Shown: positions 28,714 through 38,236 of the stretch, piece by piece
Layout: every line of letters begins with the position of its first letter
Position numbering within the stretch: the first letter of the stretch is position 1
Origin: Rubrivivax gelatinosus IL144
Lineage (GTDB): Bacteria > Pseudomonadota > Gammaproteobacteria > Burkholderiales > Burkholderiaceae_C
DNA: 64,000 nt
Direction of reading: 5' to 3'
Assembly (NCBI RefSeq): GCF_000284255.1
Contig: NC_017075.1
Coordinates: forward strand, 1,488,001-1,552,000
The notes under the pieces: model-generated
Databases searched by the model: none
The model's input: only the letters and a program-made list of their open reading frames with translations
What the model was told of the DNA's origin: nothing
Made by a program: the position numbers and the translations under genes

Positions 28714-29412
28714 ATGGCCACGCCCTTCCTCGACGAAGACTTCGCACGAGCCGAGATCTGCCGCGTCGGCCGCAGCCTGTTCGAGCGTGGCTACGTGCAC
28801 GCCACGGCCGGCAACATCAGCGTGCGCCTGGCCGACGGCTACCTGATCACGCCGACCGACGCCTGCCTGGGCATGCTGGAGCCGGCGCGGCTGGCGCGGC
28901 TGGACGCCGAGGGCCGCCAGCTCGCCGGCGACCGCGGCAGCAAGACCATCGTGCTGCACCGGCGCATCTACGCCGCCAGCGAAACGACGGCGCAGCCGGC
29001 GCGCTGCATCATCCACACCCACAGCACGCACCTCGTCGCGTGTTCGCTGCGGGCCGCGGCCGGCAGCGTGCCGGCCGAGGGCGAGTTGCTGCCGCCGATC
29101 ACGCCGTACTTCGTCATGAAGGTGGGCCGCGTGCCGCACATCGCCTACCAGCGCCCGGGTGCGCCCGAAGCCGCCGACGCGGTGGCCGAGGCCATCACGC
29201 GCTACGCCGCCGCCGGCAGGCCCATCCGCGCCGTGATGCTGGCGCGCCTGGGCCCCAACGTCTGGCACGACAGCCCGGCCGCGGCGATGGCGGTTCTGGA
29301 GGAACTCGAGGAGACCGCGCGCCTGGCGCTGCTGGTGCCCGAGGCCGGCCACTGCCCGCTGGACGAGGCCCGGATCCAGACCCTGCGCGACACCTTCGGT
29401 GCCTCCTGGTGA
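28714..29412 (+). CDS. otnC: 3-oxo-tetronate 4-phosphate decarboxylase (class II aldolase family)
   Basis: 232 residues of the class II aldolase/adducin fold: ATAGNISVRL near residue 32, ITPTDACLGML, and the zinc pair in IIHTHSTH near 100. PPITPYFVMKVG and VLEELEETARL are typical of the OtnC group. Two family positions differ from fuculose-phosphate aldolase: the catalytic Glu position reads GSKTIVLH, and the third zinc His position (usually NHGP) reads RLGPNVWHD. These may be subfamily-typical changes suited to decarboxylation, with the nearby His of WHD as a possible substitute ligand. Product is dihydroxyacetone phosphate plus CO2. Confidence 0.88.
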   Translation: MATPFLDEDFARAEICRVGRSLFERGYVHATAGNISVRLADGYLITPTDACLGMLEPARLARLDAEGRQLAGDRGSKTIVLHRRIYAASETTAQPARCIIHTHSTHLVACSLRAAAGSVPAEGELLPPITPYFVMKVGRVPHIAYQRPGAPEAADAVAEAITRYAAAGRPIRAVMLARLGPNVWHDSPAAAMAVLEELEETARLALLVPEAGHCPLDEARIQTLRDTFGASW

Positions 29413-29445
29413 GGCGTCTTTCCCCCTGAACAACACGAGTCCACC

Positions 29446-30246
29446 ATGCCCCGTTTCGCCGCCAACCTGTCGATGCTCTACAACGAGCACGACTTCCTCG
29501 ACCGTTTCGCCGCCGCGGCGCGCGACGGCTTCAAGGCCGTCGAGTACCTGTTCCCCTACGCCTACACGACCGAGCAGCTCGCCGCCTTGCTGAAGGCCCA
29601 CGACCTGCAGCAGGTGCTGTTCAACGCGCCTCCGGGCAACTGGGACGCCGGCGAACGCGGCATCGCCTGCCTGCCCGGGCGCGAAGCCGAGTTCCGCGAC
29701 GGCATCGCCCAGGCGCTGGCCTACGCCCGCGCGCTCGACTGCCCGCGCATCCACGTGATGGCCGGCCTGGTGCCCGCCGGCCAGACCCGCGAGTCGGTGC
29801 GGGCGACCTACGTCGCCAACGTCGCCTACGCCGCCGCCGAAGCGGCCAAGCTGGGCATCAATGTGCTGATCGAGCCGATCAACGAACGCGACATGCCGGG
29901 CTTCTTCCTGAACCGCCAGGACCAGGCCCACGCCATCGTCGCCGAGGTCGGCGCGGCCAACCTCAAGGTGCAGATGGACCTCTACCACTGCCAGATCGTC
30001 GAAGGCGACCTGGCGGCCAAGATCCGCCAGTGGCTGCCGACGGGCCAGGTCGGCCACTTCCAGATCGCCGGCGTGCCGACGCGCCACGAACCGGACGTCG
30101 GCGAGATCCACCACCCCTATCTGTTCGCGCTGATCGACGAACTCGGCTGGGACGGCTGGATCGGCTGCGAGTACCGCCCGCGCCGCGGCGCGGTGCCGGG
30201 CGGCACCTCGGACGGCCTGGGCTGGATGAAGCCTTACCTGGCCTGA
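29446..30246 (+). CDS. otnI: 2-oxo-tetronate isomerase (hydroxypyruvate isomerase family)
   Basis: 266-residue TIM-barrel isomerase. Candidate metal ligands and acid/base residues follow the family order: [12 protein letters not shown] (Glu near 144), [17 protein letters not shown] and [10 protein letters not shown] (Glu near 243). It interconverts 2-oxo- and 3-oxo-tetronate, supplying OtnK. Hydroxypyruvate isomerase is the close alternative, but the surrounding ltnD-otnK-otnC genes decide for the tetronate pathway. Last gene of the operon, 34 bases after otnC, and followed by a GC-rich stem-loop at 30253-30283. Confidence 0.9.
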   Translation: MPRFAANLSMLYNEHDFLDRFAAAARDGFKAVEYLFPYAYTTEQLAALLKAHDLQQVLFNAPPGNWDAGERGIACLPGREAEFRDGIAQALAYARALDCPRIHVMAGLVPAGQTRESVRATYVANVAYAAAEAAKLGINVLIEPINERDMPGFFLNRQDQAHAIVAEVGAANLKVQMDLYHCQIVEGDLAAKIRQWLPTGQVGHFQIAGVPTRHEPDVGEIHHPYLFALIDELGWDGWIGCEYRPRRGAVPGGTSDGLGWMKPYLA

Positions 30247-30252
30247 AGACGG

Positions 30253-30283
30253 CCGCGGGCACCGGCCGCGCCGGCGCCCGCGG
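30253..30283 (+). terminator. Likely terminator of the tetronate operon
   Basis: CCGCGGGC (30253-30260) pairs with GCCCGCGG (30276-30283), and the loop adds CCGG/CCGG pairing inside. It is followed by GTTT. It begins six bases after the otnI stop and lies between two convergent genes. Confidence 0.5.
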
Positions 30284-30286
30284 GTT

Positions 30287-31528
30287 TCACTTCATGCAGT
30301 TGGCGTAGAAGGCCGGCGTCGCCGGCCAGTCGCTGAACATGCCGCGGATGCCGACCTGGCGCGCGAGCACGTCCAGCACCAGCAGCATGTCGCCTTCGCG
30401 GTGGATCGCGCTGTCGAAGGTCTGGTAGTACGAGCCGTTGTTGCCGTCGGCCAGGATGCCCGAGCGCTCCAGCGACCAGCTGATGATGTCCAGCCCGGCG
30501 GCCTTCGCGTCCTTGGCGTATTGCGAGGGCACGATGTTGCCGGCGGCGTCGGTGGTGAGCAGCGCGAAGATCGGCGGCGCGACGATGTTGATGCCCTGGG
30601 CCTTGTAGCCGGCCAGTTCGGCCGCGTTCGGCAGGTCGGCCGGCGTCGCCGCATCGTCCAGGTAGACCGCCTGCTTGCCGTAGGCGGTGTTCTGCACCCA
30701 GTACTGGATGTCGGGCAGGTAGAAGGACTGCGGGAACACACGCGCCGGCGGCACGCGCGCGGCCTTGTATTCGTCGATCAGCTTCTGCGCGTAGGCCTCC
30801 TGCGTGAAGCCGTCGAACGGCATCGCCACCGCGGGGTACTTCAGCTCCGGCGTCATCTTCACGCCCAGCTGCTTGAAGAGCTCGATGCTCTCCTTGTGCG
30901 TCATCAGCGTGCCGCTGGTCGGGCCCGAATACAGGTCGGTGCGCCAGCCCGGCGTGCCGGCCATGTACTCGGCGACGGTGCGCGCCTTCGGGTTGTAGCC
31001 GTCCATCTTGCCGCGCAGGGTCTTGAACTCGGCCAGCGTCAGTTCGCTGGTGCGGCAGCTGGCGCTGGCCGGCGTCAGCAGGTTGCCGGCGGCGTCGAAG
31101 GTCGCCGGCGTGAAGGGCTTGACGCACTTGGCCGCCAGCGGCGTGGCCAGGATGTTGGTCGTCGTGTGCAGATCGTCCTGGGCGTGGCGGCAGACGAGCT
31201 GCTTGTCCTTGGTGAAGACGACGTCGCACTCGACGATGCCGGCGCCCATGCGCGCCGCGGCGACGTAGCTCTCGCGCGTGTGCTCGGGGAACTGCAGCGA
31301 CGCGCCGCGGTGGCCGATCGCGAAGTCGTGGCGCGTATAGGCCTTGCGCCCGGCGGCGCAGGCCTGCAGCGCCGTCTTCAGCGGGCTGTCGGCCATGTCG
31401 TCGACGAGGAAGAAGGGGCGCGGGCCCAGTTGCACCGTCGGCGGGACGACGGCGGACGGCGCGGCCTGGGCGCCCAGCGTGGTGATGGCCAGCGTGGCAG
31501 CGGCCAGCGCTCGGATCGGCGTGTGCAT
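30287..31528 (-). CDS. Glycerophosphodiester phosphodiesterase, periplasmic
   Basis: 413 residues with a signal peptide (about 1-22, ending LGAQAAP). The GDPD TIM-barrel motifs are clear: [15 protein letters not shown] (about 72-86), [12 protein letters not shown] with the metal-binding Glu/Asp, CRHAQDDL, and MTPELKYP. It hydrolyses glycerophosphodiesters to sn-glycerol 3-phosphate and an alcohol in the periplasm. It is longer than GlpQ because of an insertion after CRHAQDDL ([14 protein letters not shown] region). The start at 31528 follows AGGAGAGA. Convergent with otnI, and downstream of mutL with a 94-base gap. Confidence 0.9.
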   Translation of the reverse strand: MHTPIRALAAATLAITTLGAQAAPSAVVPPTVQLGPRPFFLVDDMADSPLKTALQACAAGRKAYTRHDFAIGHRGASLQFPEHTRESYVAAARMGAGIVECDVVFTKDKQLVCRHAQDDLHTTTNILATPLAAKCVKPFTPATFDAAGNLLTPASASCRTSELTLAEFKTLRGKMDGYNPKARTVAEYMAGTPGWRTDLYSGPTSGTLMTHKESIELFKQLGVKMTPELKYPAVAMPFDGFTQEAYAQKLIDEYKAARVPPARVFPQSFYLPDIQYWVQNTAYGKQAVYLDDAATPADLPNAAELAGYKAQGINIVAPPIFALLTTDAAGNIVPSQYAKDAKAAGLDIISWSLERSGILADGNNGSYYQTFDSAIHREGDMLLVLDVLARQVGIRGMFSDWPATPAFYANCMK

Positions 31529-31622
31529 CGGTGTCTCTCCTGTGGTCGTGGTCACCGGCTCGAGGGCCGGCGGGCGCGACGCTAGGGGCCGTGCATGGCG
31601 CCGCCGTGACGGCGACAAGTCC

Positions 31623-33512
31623 TTACCGTCCGCGCAGGAAGAGCGCGTCCAGCTCCTTCATCGTCAGCTGGCGCCAGGTCGGCCGGCCGTGGTTGCAGGT
31701 GTCGGCGCGTTCGGTGGCTTCCATCTGGCGCAGCAGCGCGTCCATCTCGGGCAGCGTCAGACGGCGGTTGGCGCGCACCGCGCCGTGGCAGGCCATCGTC
31801 GCCAGCAGCTCGTCGCGCGAGCGCTCGACGGTGCGGCTGGCGCCGGTCTGCTCCAGCTCGGCGAGCACCGAGCGTGCGAGTTCGGCGACGTCGGCGTCGG
31901 GCAGCGCCGCCGGGCGGCTGCGCACCACCAGCGTCGTCGCCGACAGCGGCGCGACGTCCAGTCCCAGCGCCAGCAGCGCCTCACGTTCGGCTTCGGCGGT
32001 GGCGACCTCGGCGGCGGTGGCGGCAAAACTCACCGGCAGCAGCAGCGGCTGTGCCGGCAGCGTCGTCGCCGCCGATGCCGCCTGCTTCAGCCGCTCGTAG
32101 ACGATGCGTTCGTGCGCGGCGTGCATGTCGACGACGATCAGGCCGTGCGCGTTGCGCGCCAGCACGTAGACGCCGCCGACCTGGCCGATCGCTTCGCCCA
32201 GCGGATGTGCGGCGGGGGCGGCTTCGGGCAGCGACGGGGCGGGTTGCGACGCCGGGCGTTCGACCAGCGCCGGCTCGGCGGCCGCCGGCGGCCGCAGCGC
32301 GGCCCAGGCCTGCAGCCCGCCGCTGCCGAGCGGCGTCGTGCGCGGGCCCGGGTCGCGCCAGGCGGCGGGCGCCGGTGCATCGCGCGCGACCAGCGGCAGC
32401 GGCGGCTGCCAGGCCGGGCGCGGCGACGGGGCGGCGGGCGCGGCCACGGGCGTGGCAACAGGCGCCGGCTCGGCGGCGACCGCCGGTGTCGTTTCGGCCG
32501 CCGGCGCCGCGTGGGCGCGCGTGCCGGCCAGCGTGTCGACGACGGCGCGCTGCACCGCCTGGTGCACCGCACGGCCGTCGCGGAAACGCACCTCGATCTT
32601 CGTCGGGTGCACGTTGACGTCGACGAGCTCGGGTTCGATCTCCAGGAACAGCGCGTAGGCCGGCTGCTTGCTGCCGTGCAGCTGGTCTTCGTAGGCGGCG
32701 CGGATGGCGTGCGAGACCAGGCGGTCGCGCACGTAGCGGCCGTTGACGAACAGGTACTGCAGGTCGGTGCGGCTGCGCGCGGCCTCGGGCTGGCCGGCCC
32801 GGCCCGTCAGGCGCAGCGGCCCGGCGGCGGCCTCCAGCGGCCGGCTGGCGGCGACGAACTCGCGGCCCAGCACGTCGGCCAGGCGCTGCTCGGTGCCGGC
32901 GGCGCGCCACTGGGCGACCGCACGGCCTTCGTGCCAGACGGCGAAACCGACGTCCGGCCGCGCCAGCGCGTGGCGGCGCACGGCGTCAAGCGCGTGCGCC
33001 AGTTCGGTGGCTTCGCTCTTCAGGAACTTGCGCCGCGCCGGCGTCGAGAAGAACAGCTCGTGCACCTCGACCGTCGTGCCCTGGGCGCGCGCCGCGGGCT
33101 GCAGCTCGCCGCTGCGTGCGTCCACGCGCCAGCCGTGCGCGGCGTCGGCGTTGCGGCTGGTGATCGCCATCTCGGAGACCGAGGCGATCGCGGCCAGCGC
33201 TTCGCCGCGGAAACCCATCGTGCGCACCGACTCCAGTTCGCCCAGCGAGCCGATCTTGCTGGTCGCGTGGCGCTTGAGCGCCAGCGGCAGCTCTTCCATC
33301 GGGATGCCGCAGCCGTCGTCCTCGACGACGATGCTGCGCACGCCGCCGGCGGCCAGGCGCACGACGACGGCGCGGGCGCCGGCGTCCAGCGCGTTGTCGA
33401 CCAGTTCCCGCACCACCGAGGCGGGGCGCTCGACGACTTCGCCGGCGGCGATCTGGCTGACGAGCTCGTCGGGCAGTTCGCGGATCGGGCGGCGTTCGGT
33501 CGGGGCGGTCAT
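31623..33512 (-). CDS. mutL: DNA mismatch repair protein MutL with endonuclease motifs
   Basis: 629 residues. The N-terminal GHKL ATPase (about 8-340) shows [32 protein letters not shown] and [12 protein letters not shown] Pro/Ala-rich linker (about 345-430) leads to the C-terminal domain. That domain carries [12 protein letters not shown] (a DxHA-x2-E-x4-E endonuclease motif with Met for the usual Gln), [10 protein letters not shown] and CNHGRPT, the metal-site motifs of nicking MutL proteins. These are absent from enterobacterial MutL, so this organism probably lacks MutH. The ATG overlaps the upstream lipoprotein stop by four bases. Confidence 0.96.
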   Translation of the reverse strand: MTAPTERRPIRELPDELVSQIAAGEVVERPASVVRELVDNALDAGARAVVVRLAAGGVRSIVVEDDGCGIPMEELPLALKRHATSKIGSLGELESVRTMGFRGEALAAIASVSEMAITSRNADAAHGWRVDARSGELQPAARAQGTTVEVHELFFSTPARRKFLKSEATELAHALDAVRRHALARPDVGFAVWHEGRAVAQWRAAGTEQRLADVLGREFVAASRPLEAAAGPLRLTGRAGQPEAARSRTDLQYLFVNGRYVRDRLVSHAIRAAYEDQLHGSKQPAYALFLEIEPELVDVNVHPTKIEVRFRDGRAVHQAVQRAVVDTLAGTRAHAAPAAETTPAVAAEPAPVATPVAAPAAPSPRPAWQPPLPLVARDAPAPAAWRDPGPRTTPLGSGGLQAWAALRPPAAAEPALVERPASQPAPSLPEAAPAAHPLGEAIGQVGGVYVLARNAHGLIVVDMHAAHERIVYERLKQAASAATTLPAQPLLLPVSFAATAAEVATAEAEREALLALGLDVAPLSATTLVVRSRPAALPDADVAELARSVLAELEQTGASRTVERSRDELLATMACHGAVRANRRLTLPEMDALLRQMEATERADTCNHGRPTWRQLTMKELDALFLRGR

Positions 33513-33979
33513 CCGGCGGGATTGTAGGCAGCGCCCTCCGGCGGCCCGCAGTCGCGGCGCAGCAGCTTGAGCAGCAGCTCGGCGCGCAGCGCGTCGACGC
33601 GGCCGCGGGTGGCGAAGACACGCTGCGCATCGCCGTCGCCGCCCTGGGCGACGATCTCGAAGCGGCGTGCGCCGTCGTGGGCGCGCAGCAGCAGCTCGCT
33701 GCCGGCCAGCGGCAGCACGAAGAGTTCCTGGACGCTGAGCAGACCGCGGCGCTCGGCGCGCAGCAGGCATTCGGGCGTCAGCTCGAAACGCCAGTCGATC
33801 TCGGAGGCGGCGGCCGCGGCGGCTTCGTTGAGCAGCTGCAGCCGGCGGGTCTGGTCGAGGCGGTGCGGATCGGGCACCGGCGCATCGCCGCTGGGGTAGC
33901 CGTCGGTGCAGGCGGCGAAGACGACGGCAAAGACCAGGGCGAGCGCGGCGCTCGTCCTGGCCGGAACGGGAAGTCTCAT
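33509..33979 (-). CDS. Small putative lipoprotein of unknown function
   Basis: 156 residues. The N-terminus ends in a lipobox-like VVFAAC with Cys at about 24, so it is probably exported and lipid-anchored. The rest is mixed: an Ala-rich helical piece (NEAAAAAASEIDWRFEL), then LSVQELFVLPLAGSELLLRA and a Leu-rich end with one Cys. No family is recognised. It overlaps the mutL start by four bases and so is the first gene of a two-gene unit, an odd partner for a repair protein. Confidence 0.75.
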   Translation of the reverse strand: MRLPVPARTSAALALVFAVVFAACTDGYPSGDAPVPDPHRLDQTRRLQLLNEAAAAAASEIDWRFELTPECLLRAERRGLLSVQELFVLPLAGSELLLRAHDGARRFEIVAQGGDGDAQRVFATRGRVDALRAELLLKLLRRDCGPPEGAAYNPAG

Positions 33980-34057
33980 GGTGAGCTGCCGCGCGAGCGG
34001 CAGGGCAGGGCGGGAAGGACGGCCCCGCGGGCGCGGGGCGGCGGCGGACGCGGGGTG

Positions 34058-34411
34058 TCAGCCGCGAGGCGGCCTGAAGCGGCCGGCCTGCGGCGCGTCG
34101 GGGCGGCGTGCGCCGGCGGGTGGCGGCACGCGCCGCACGCGGAGGTCCGCCGGCGCCAGGGCCGGCGTGGCGGCGATCAGCACGTCGGCGGCCGGCAGGT
34201 CGCCGCCCCAGGCCGACTGGGCCGGGGCGTCGTCGAGGTGGTGGTCCTCGACGCTGCCGTCGTCGCCGGCCCCGGCCGGGACCGCGGCGACGCCGTCGTG
34301 CCCGGTGGCGGCGAAGACGTCGCCCTGCGTCGCCGCGCCGGCCCAGGCCAGCGTCAGCACCAGCAGCAGGGCGAGCAGGCGCCGGGCCAGCGGCACGCGT
34401 CTCACAGCCAT
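34058..34411 (-). CDS. Small exported protein of unknown function, overlaps a sensor kinase gene
   Basis: 117 residues. A basic N-terminus and hydrophobic segment (MAVRRVPLARRLLALLLVL, then AWAGAATQGD) look like a signal peptide with cleavage near 26. The mature part is acidic in the middle (DDGSVEDHHLDD) and basic at the end (LRVRRVPPPAGARRPD). Its ATG lies inside the end of the hybrid kinase gene (10-base overlap), so the two are translationally coupled. A periplasmic accessory or metal-binding role is conceivable from the HH/DD cluster, but nothing proves it. The GC skew and Pro/Arg-rich end leave some doubt that it is real. Confidence 0.55.
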   Translation of the reverse strand: MAVRRVPLARRLLALLLVLTLAWAGAATQGDVFAATGHDGVAAVPAGAGDDGSVEDHHLDDAPAQSAWGGDLPAADVLIAATPALAPADLRVRRVPPPAGARRPDAPQAGRFRPPRG

Positions 34412-36198
34412 TGCGCCAGCAGCGCGCGCAGCTGCTCGCGCGTGTAGGGCTTGGACAGGTGCGCGTCCATGCCGGCGGCCAGCGACAGCGCCGCGTCCTC
34501 GTCGAAGGCGTTGGCCGTCAGCGCGACGATCGGCACGCGCGCCGTGCGCAGCCGGGCTTCGCGTTCGCGGATGCGCTGCGTCGCGGCGTAGCCGTCGAGC
34601 ACCGGCATCTGGATGTCCATCAGCACCAGGTCGAAGTGCTGGCCGTCGATGCGCGCCAGCGCCTGCTGGCCGTCCTCGGCCTCGACGACGTCCAGGCCGA
34701 AGGACTTCAGCATCTCGGCGGCGATCAGCCTGTTCACCGGGTTGTCCTCGACCAGCAGCACGCGCCCCTGCAGCGCCGGCGCGGCGTCCAGCGGCATCAG
34801 CCCCGAGTCCAGCGGCGGCGGGGCCATCGGCACCGGGTCGGGCGCCGGCGGCAGCGCCAGCGTGAACATGAAGCGCGAGCCCTGGCGTTCGGCGCTCTCG
34901 ACCGTGATGCGCCCGCCCATCGCCTCGACGATGCGCTGGCTGATCGACAGCCCCAGCCCGGTGCCGCCGTGGCTGCGGCTGCGGGTCGCGTCGACCTGCG
35001 AGAAGGGCTGGAAGAGCTTGGGCACGGCCAGCGGCGGAATGCCGATGCCGGTGTCGACGACCTCGAAGCGCACGCCGCACAGCCCCGGCGGCGCCGGCGC
35101 ACGCGCCAGCCTCAGGCTGACGCCACCGCGCTCGGTGAACTTGATGCCGTTGCCGATCAGGTTGAGCAGCACCTGCTTGAGCCGCGAGGCGTCGCCGATG
35201 ACGGCGTCGGGCACCTCGGGCTGGATCTGCAGGTCCACCGTCAGCCGGCGCTGCTCGGCGGTCGAGCGCAGCAGCGCCGCGGCCGAGGCGGCGACGGCGT
35301 GCAGCGACATCGGCCCCGGGTCGAGCTTGAGCTTGCCGGACTCGATCGTCGAATGGTCGAGCACGTCGTCGATGATGCACAGCAGCGACTCGCCCGAGGC
35401 GACCGCGGTGCGCACCAGCGAGCGCTGGCGCTTGTCCAGCGGCGTCTCGCGCATCAGGTCCAGTGCGCCGAGGATGCCGTTCATCGGCGTGCGCATCTCG
35501 TGGCTCATCGTCGCCAGGAACTGCGACTTGGCGATGCTCGCGGCGTCGGCGGCCTGCTTGGCGCGCTGCAGCGAGGCGTTGACGGCCTCGGCCTCCAGGC
35601 CGCGGCGCAGCGACTCGGTGATCGTCGTGCGCAGCTCGCGCGCGGCGTTGAGCATCGCCAGCCCGTACAGCGGCGCGATGACGGCCAGCGGGATCGAGCG
35701 CACCGGCTCCAGCACCAGGCTGACGACGACGATCGCGCCGACCTGCAGCGCCGTCAGCCAGGCGAAGGAACGCCCGGCCATGGCCATGAACTGCGCCGAG
35801 TAGGCGATCGAGCCGCAGACCATCACCAGGTACAGCGTGCGTGCCGTCTCGCCGAGCGCGGGGTAGACGGCGAAGGTGCAGACCGCCCACATCAGCCCGA
35901 CGGCGATGGCGGTGGCGTCGAGCCAGCGCACGACGCGTGCCATCTCGGCCCCGGTCTCGGGCGGGCGCTCGGCGTGGCGGCGTTCGAGCCAGTGCCGCAT
36001 CAGCGCCGCGACGCCGCCGACGGCGGCGGCCAGCGCGCCGGCCAGCGGGCGCTGGGCCAGCCAGCCCAGTACGGCCACCAGCAGCATCGCCACCAGCAGC
36101 ATCCAGACGCTGCGGGTGGCGTTGCGAAGCGCCGTGTGCAGCAGCCTGCGGCGAACGGCGCTGTCGATGTCCGTCGACGGCTGTATTTCGATTCCCAT
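34402..36198 (-). CDS. Hybrid sensor histidine kinase with C-terminal receiver domain
   Basis: 598 residues. The N-terminal region (about 25-195) has five or six membrane helices and almost no periplasmic domain. A linker helix leads to HisKA with SHEMRTPMNGILGALDLM near 245. The HATPase domain has LNLIGNGIKFT (N box), DTGIGIP and GGTGLGLSI. The receiver domain (about 475-590) starts VLLVEDNPVNRLIA, with phospho-acceptor Asp in LVLMDIQMPVLDG and Lys in LSKPYT. Such membrane-embedded sensors usually detect membrane state or lipophilic signals. No output regulator is adjacent. The gene's end overlaps a small exported protein, and a DedA gene diverges after 39 bases. Confidence 0.92.
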   Translation of the reverse strand: MGIEIQPSTDIDSAVRRRLLHTALRNATRSVWMLLVAMLLVAVLGWLAQRPLAGALAAAVGGVAALMRHWLERRHAERPPETGAEMARVVRWLDATAIAVGLMWAVCTFAVYPALGETARTLYLVMVCGSIAYSAQFMAMAGRSFAWLTALQVGAIVVVSLVLEPVRSIPLAVIAPLYGLAMLNAARELRTTITESLRRGLEAEAVNASLQRAKQAADAASIAKSQFLATMSHEMRTPMNGILGALDLMRETPLDKRQRSLVRTAVASGESLLCIIDDVLDHSTIESGKLKLDPGPMSLHAVAASAAALLRSTAEQRRLTVDLQIQPEVPDAVIGDASRLKQVLLNLIGNGIKFTERGGVSLRLARAPAPPGLCGVRFEVVDTGIGIPPLAVPKLFQPFSQVDATRSRSHGGTGLGLSISQRIVEAMGGRITVESAERQGSRFMFTLALPPAPDPVPMAPPPLDSGLMPLDAAPALQGRVLLVEDNPVNRLIAAEMLKSFGLDVVEAEDGQQALARIDGQHFDLVLMDIQMPVLDGYAATQRIREREARLRTARVPIVALTANAFDEDAALSLAAGMDAHLSKPYTREQLRALLAQWL

Positions 36199-36237
36199 CC
36201 GGGAGCGAGCATAACCAGCCGTCGATAATCCCGTGCC

Positions 36238-36888
36238 ATGGAACTCGTGCATTGGTTGATCGACTTCGTTCTCCATGTCGATCTGCATCTGTCGGCGTTC
36301 GTCCAGGACTACGGCACCTGGGTCTACGCGCTGCTGTTCGCGGTGATCTTCGTCGAGACCGGCGTCGTGGTGATGCCTTTCCTGCCCGGCGACTCGCTGC
36401 TGTTCGTCGTCGGCGCCCTCTGTGGCGTGGGGCTGATGAACCTGCCGCTGTCGATGGCGCTGCTGATCGCCGCGGCGGTGCTGGGCAACCAGTGCAACTA
36501 CACGATCGGGCGCACGCTCGGGCCGCGTGTGTTCGGCTGGAACCAGTCGAGATTCTTCAATCGCAGTGCTTTCGATCGCACCCACGCGTTTTACGAACGT
36601 TACGGCGGATTTACGCTGATCGCCGGGCGCTTCATGCCCTTCGTGCGCACCTTCGCGCCCTTCGTCGCCGGCGTCGCGCAGATGACGCGCAGCAAGTTCA
36701 CGCTGTTCGACGTCACCGGCGCGGTGCTGTGGATCGGCGGCCTGACGACCGCCGGCTACCTGTTCGGCAACCTGCCCTGGGTCAAGCAGAACCTCAGCAC
36801 CATCATCTGGTCGATGATCCTGGTGCCCGGGCTGTTCGTGCTCTACGGCGCCTGGAAGGCGCGGGGCGCGGGGCCCGAGGCGGCCTGA
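36238..36888 (+). CDS. DedA-family membrane protein
   Basis: 216 residues, four to five membrane helices. Family landmarks are FVETGVVVMPFLPGDSLLF near residue 38, NYTIGRTLG, the conserved FYERYGGFTLIAGRFMPFVRTFAPFVAG near 119-145 with its essential arginines, and a terminal helix. DedA proteins (YqjA, YghB, UptA-like) move phospholipids or polyprenyl-phosphate carriers across the inner membrane and support envelope integrity. It is divergent from the hybrid kinase gene and convergent with amiC, with one base between the stops. Confidence 0.93.
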   Translation: MELVHWLIDFVLHVDLHLSAFVQDYGTWVYALLFAVIFVETGVVVMPFLPGDSLLFVVGALCGVGLMNLPLSMALLIAAAVLGNQCNYTIGRTLGPRVFGWNQSRFFNRSAFDRTHAFYERYGGFTLIAGRFMPFVRTFAPFVAGVAQMTRSKFTLFDVTGAVLWIGGLTTAGYLFGNLPWVKQNLSTIIWSMILVPGLFVLYGAWKARGAGPEAA

Positions 36889-36889
36889 A

Positions 36890-38236
36890 TCAGAGCGTGC
36901 GCTGCCGCGCCAGCGGCGGGTTCTTCGCGAAGTAGCGGCGTATGCCGGTGGCCAGCGCGTCGACGAGGCGATCGCGGTAGTCGGCCTCGCGCAGCAGGCC
37001 TTCTTCCTCGGGGTTCGAGATGAAGGCCGTCTCGACGAGGATCGAAGGGATGTCCGGCGCCTTCAGCACCGCGAAGCCGGCCTGCTCGACGTCGCGCTTG
37101 TGCAGCCGGCCGACGCGGTCCAGCCGCGACAGCACTTCGCGGCCGAGCTTCAGGCTGTCCTTGATCTGCGCCGTCGTGCTCATGTCCAGCAGCGCCTGGC
37201 GCACCTGGGCGTCGCGCACGTTGGCGACGTTGACGCCGCCGATCTGGTCGGCGGCGTTCTCGCGCTGCGCCATCCAGCGCGCGGCGGCGCTGGACGCGCC
37301 CTTGGTCGACAGCGCGAAGACGCTGGCCCCGCGCGCCTCGGGGCGCATGAAGGCGTCGGCGTGGATCGACACGAACAGGTCGGCCTGCACGCGCTGGGCC
37401 TTGCGCACGCGCTCGTGCAGCGGCACGAAGAAGTCGGCGTCGCGCGTCATCATCACGCGCATGCCGGGCACGGCGTTGAGCTTCTCGCGCAGCGCCAGGC
37501 CGACGGCGAGCACGACGTCCTTCTCGCGCAGCCCGGTCGGGCCGATCGCGCCCGGGTCCTCGCCGCCGTGGCCGGGGTCCAGCGCGACGATGATCAATCG
37601 GTCGACGCGGCGGCGCTCGGCGTCGGTCGGCGGCGTCTCCTTCTCGGGCGCCGGGGTCTGCAGCGGCGGCACCGGCACCGTCGGCTTGGGCCGGGTCGGC
37701 TGCGGCAGGCCGGGTTTGTCGACGCGTGCGATCAGCTCGCCGAGCGCGTCTTCCACCGCCTTGGCGGCTTCGCGTTCGGCGGCTTCCTTCTCGCGGATCA
37801 GCGCCAGCAGCGGGTCGGTCTCGGCCTTGGGGTAGAGGTCGAACACCAGCCGGTGCTGGTAGGCGGCCACCGGCGCCAGCGTGAACTGCTGCGGCACCAC
37901 CGGCTGCTTCAGGTCGAGCACCAAGCGCACGACACGCGCCTGGAACTGGCCGACGCGCACGCCGGCGATGTACGGGTCGTCGGGGCGGACCTTGCCGACG
38001 ATGTCGCGCAGCATCGGGCTGAGTTCCAGGCCGTCCAGGTCGATGACCAGGCGGTCGGGGGCCTGGGTGACGAAGTGCCGGGCGACGAGCGCGCCGTCGG
38101 ACTCGATCGTCATGCGCGTGTAGTCGGCCGCCGGCCAGACACGCACCGCGACGATGCCGGCGCCCCAGGCGATCTGCGGGGCACCCAGCAGCAGCACGAG
38201 CTGGCCGGCGCCGGCGAGGAGCTGGCGGCGCTTCAT
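36890..38236 (-). CDS. amiC: N-acetylmuramoyl-L-alanine amidase, AmiC type
   Basis: 448 residues. The N-terminus KRRQLLAGAGQLVLLL resembles a Tat signal, as in enterobacterial AmiC. An AMIN domain (about 28-145) for septal targeting is followed by a charged and Pro-rich linker (about 150-210), then the zinc amidase domain: ALDPGHGGEDPGAIG, REKDVVLAVG, FVSIHADAF and ILVETAFISNPEEE hold the ligands and catalytic Glu. It splits septal peptidoglycan during daughter-cell separation. The start overlaps the tsaE stop by four bases, a gene pair common in betaproteobacteria. Confidence 0.95.
   Translation of the reverse strand: MKRRQLLAGAGQLVLLLGAPQIAWGAGIVAVRVWPAADYTRMTIESDGALVARHFVTQAPDRLVIDLDGLELSPMLRDIVGKVRPDDPYIAGVRVGQFQARVVRLVLDLKQPVVPQQFTLAPVAAYQHRLVFDLYPKAETDPLLALIREKEAAEREAAKAVEDALGELIARVDKPGLPQPTRPKPTVPVPPLQTPAPEKETPPTDAERRRVDRLIIVALDPGHGGEDPGAIGPTGLREKDVVLAVGLALREKLNAVPGMRVMMTRDADFFVPLHERVRKAQRVQADLFVSIHADAFMRPEARGASVFALSTKGASSAAARWMAQRENAADQIGGVNVANVRDAQVRQALLDMSTTAQIKDSLKLGREVLSRLDRVGRLHKRDVEQAGFAVLKAPDIPSILVETAFISNPEEEGLLREADYRDRLVDALATGIRRYFAKNPPLARQRTL

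Noticed and set aside
34108..36228. Long plus-strand frame opposite the second hybrid kinase
   Set aside because: No domain motif; antisense to HisKA, HATPase and receiver motifs that are unmistakable.
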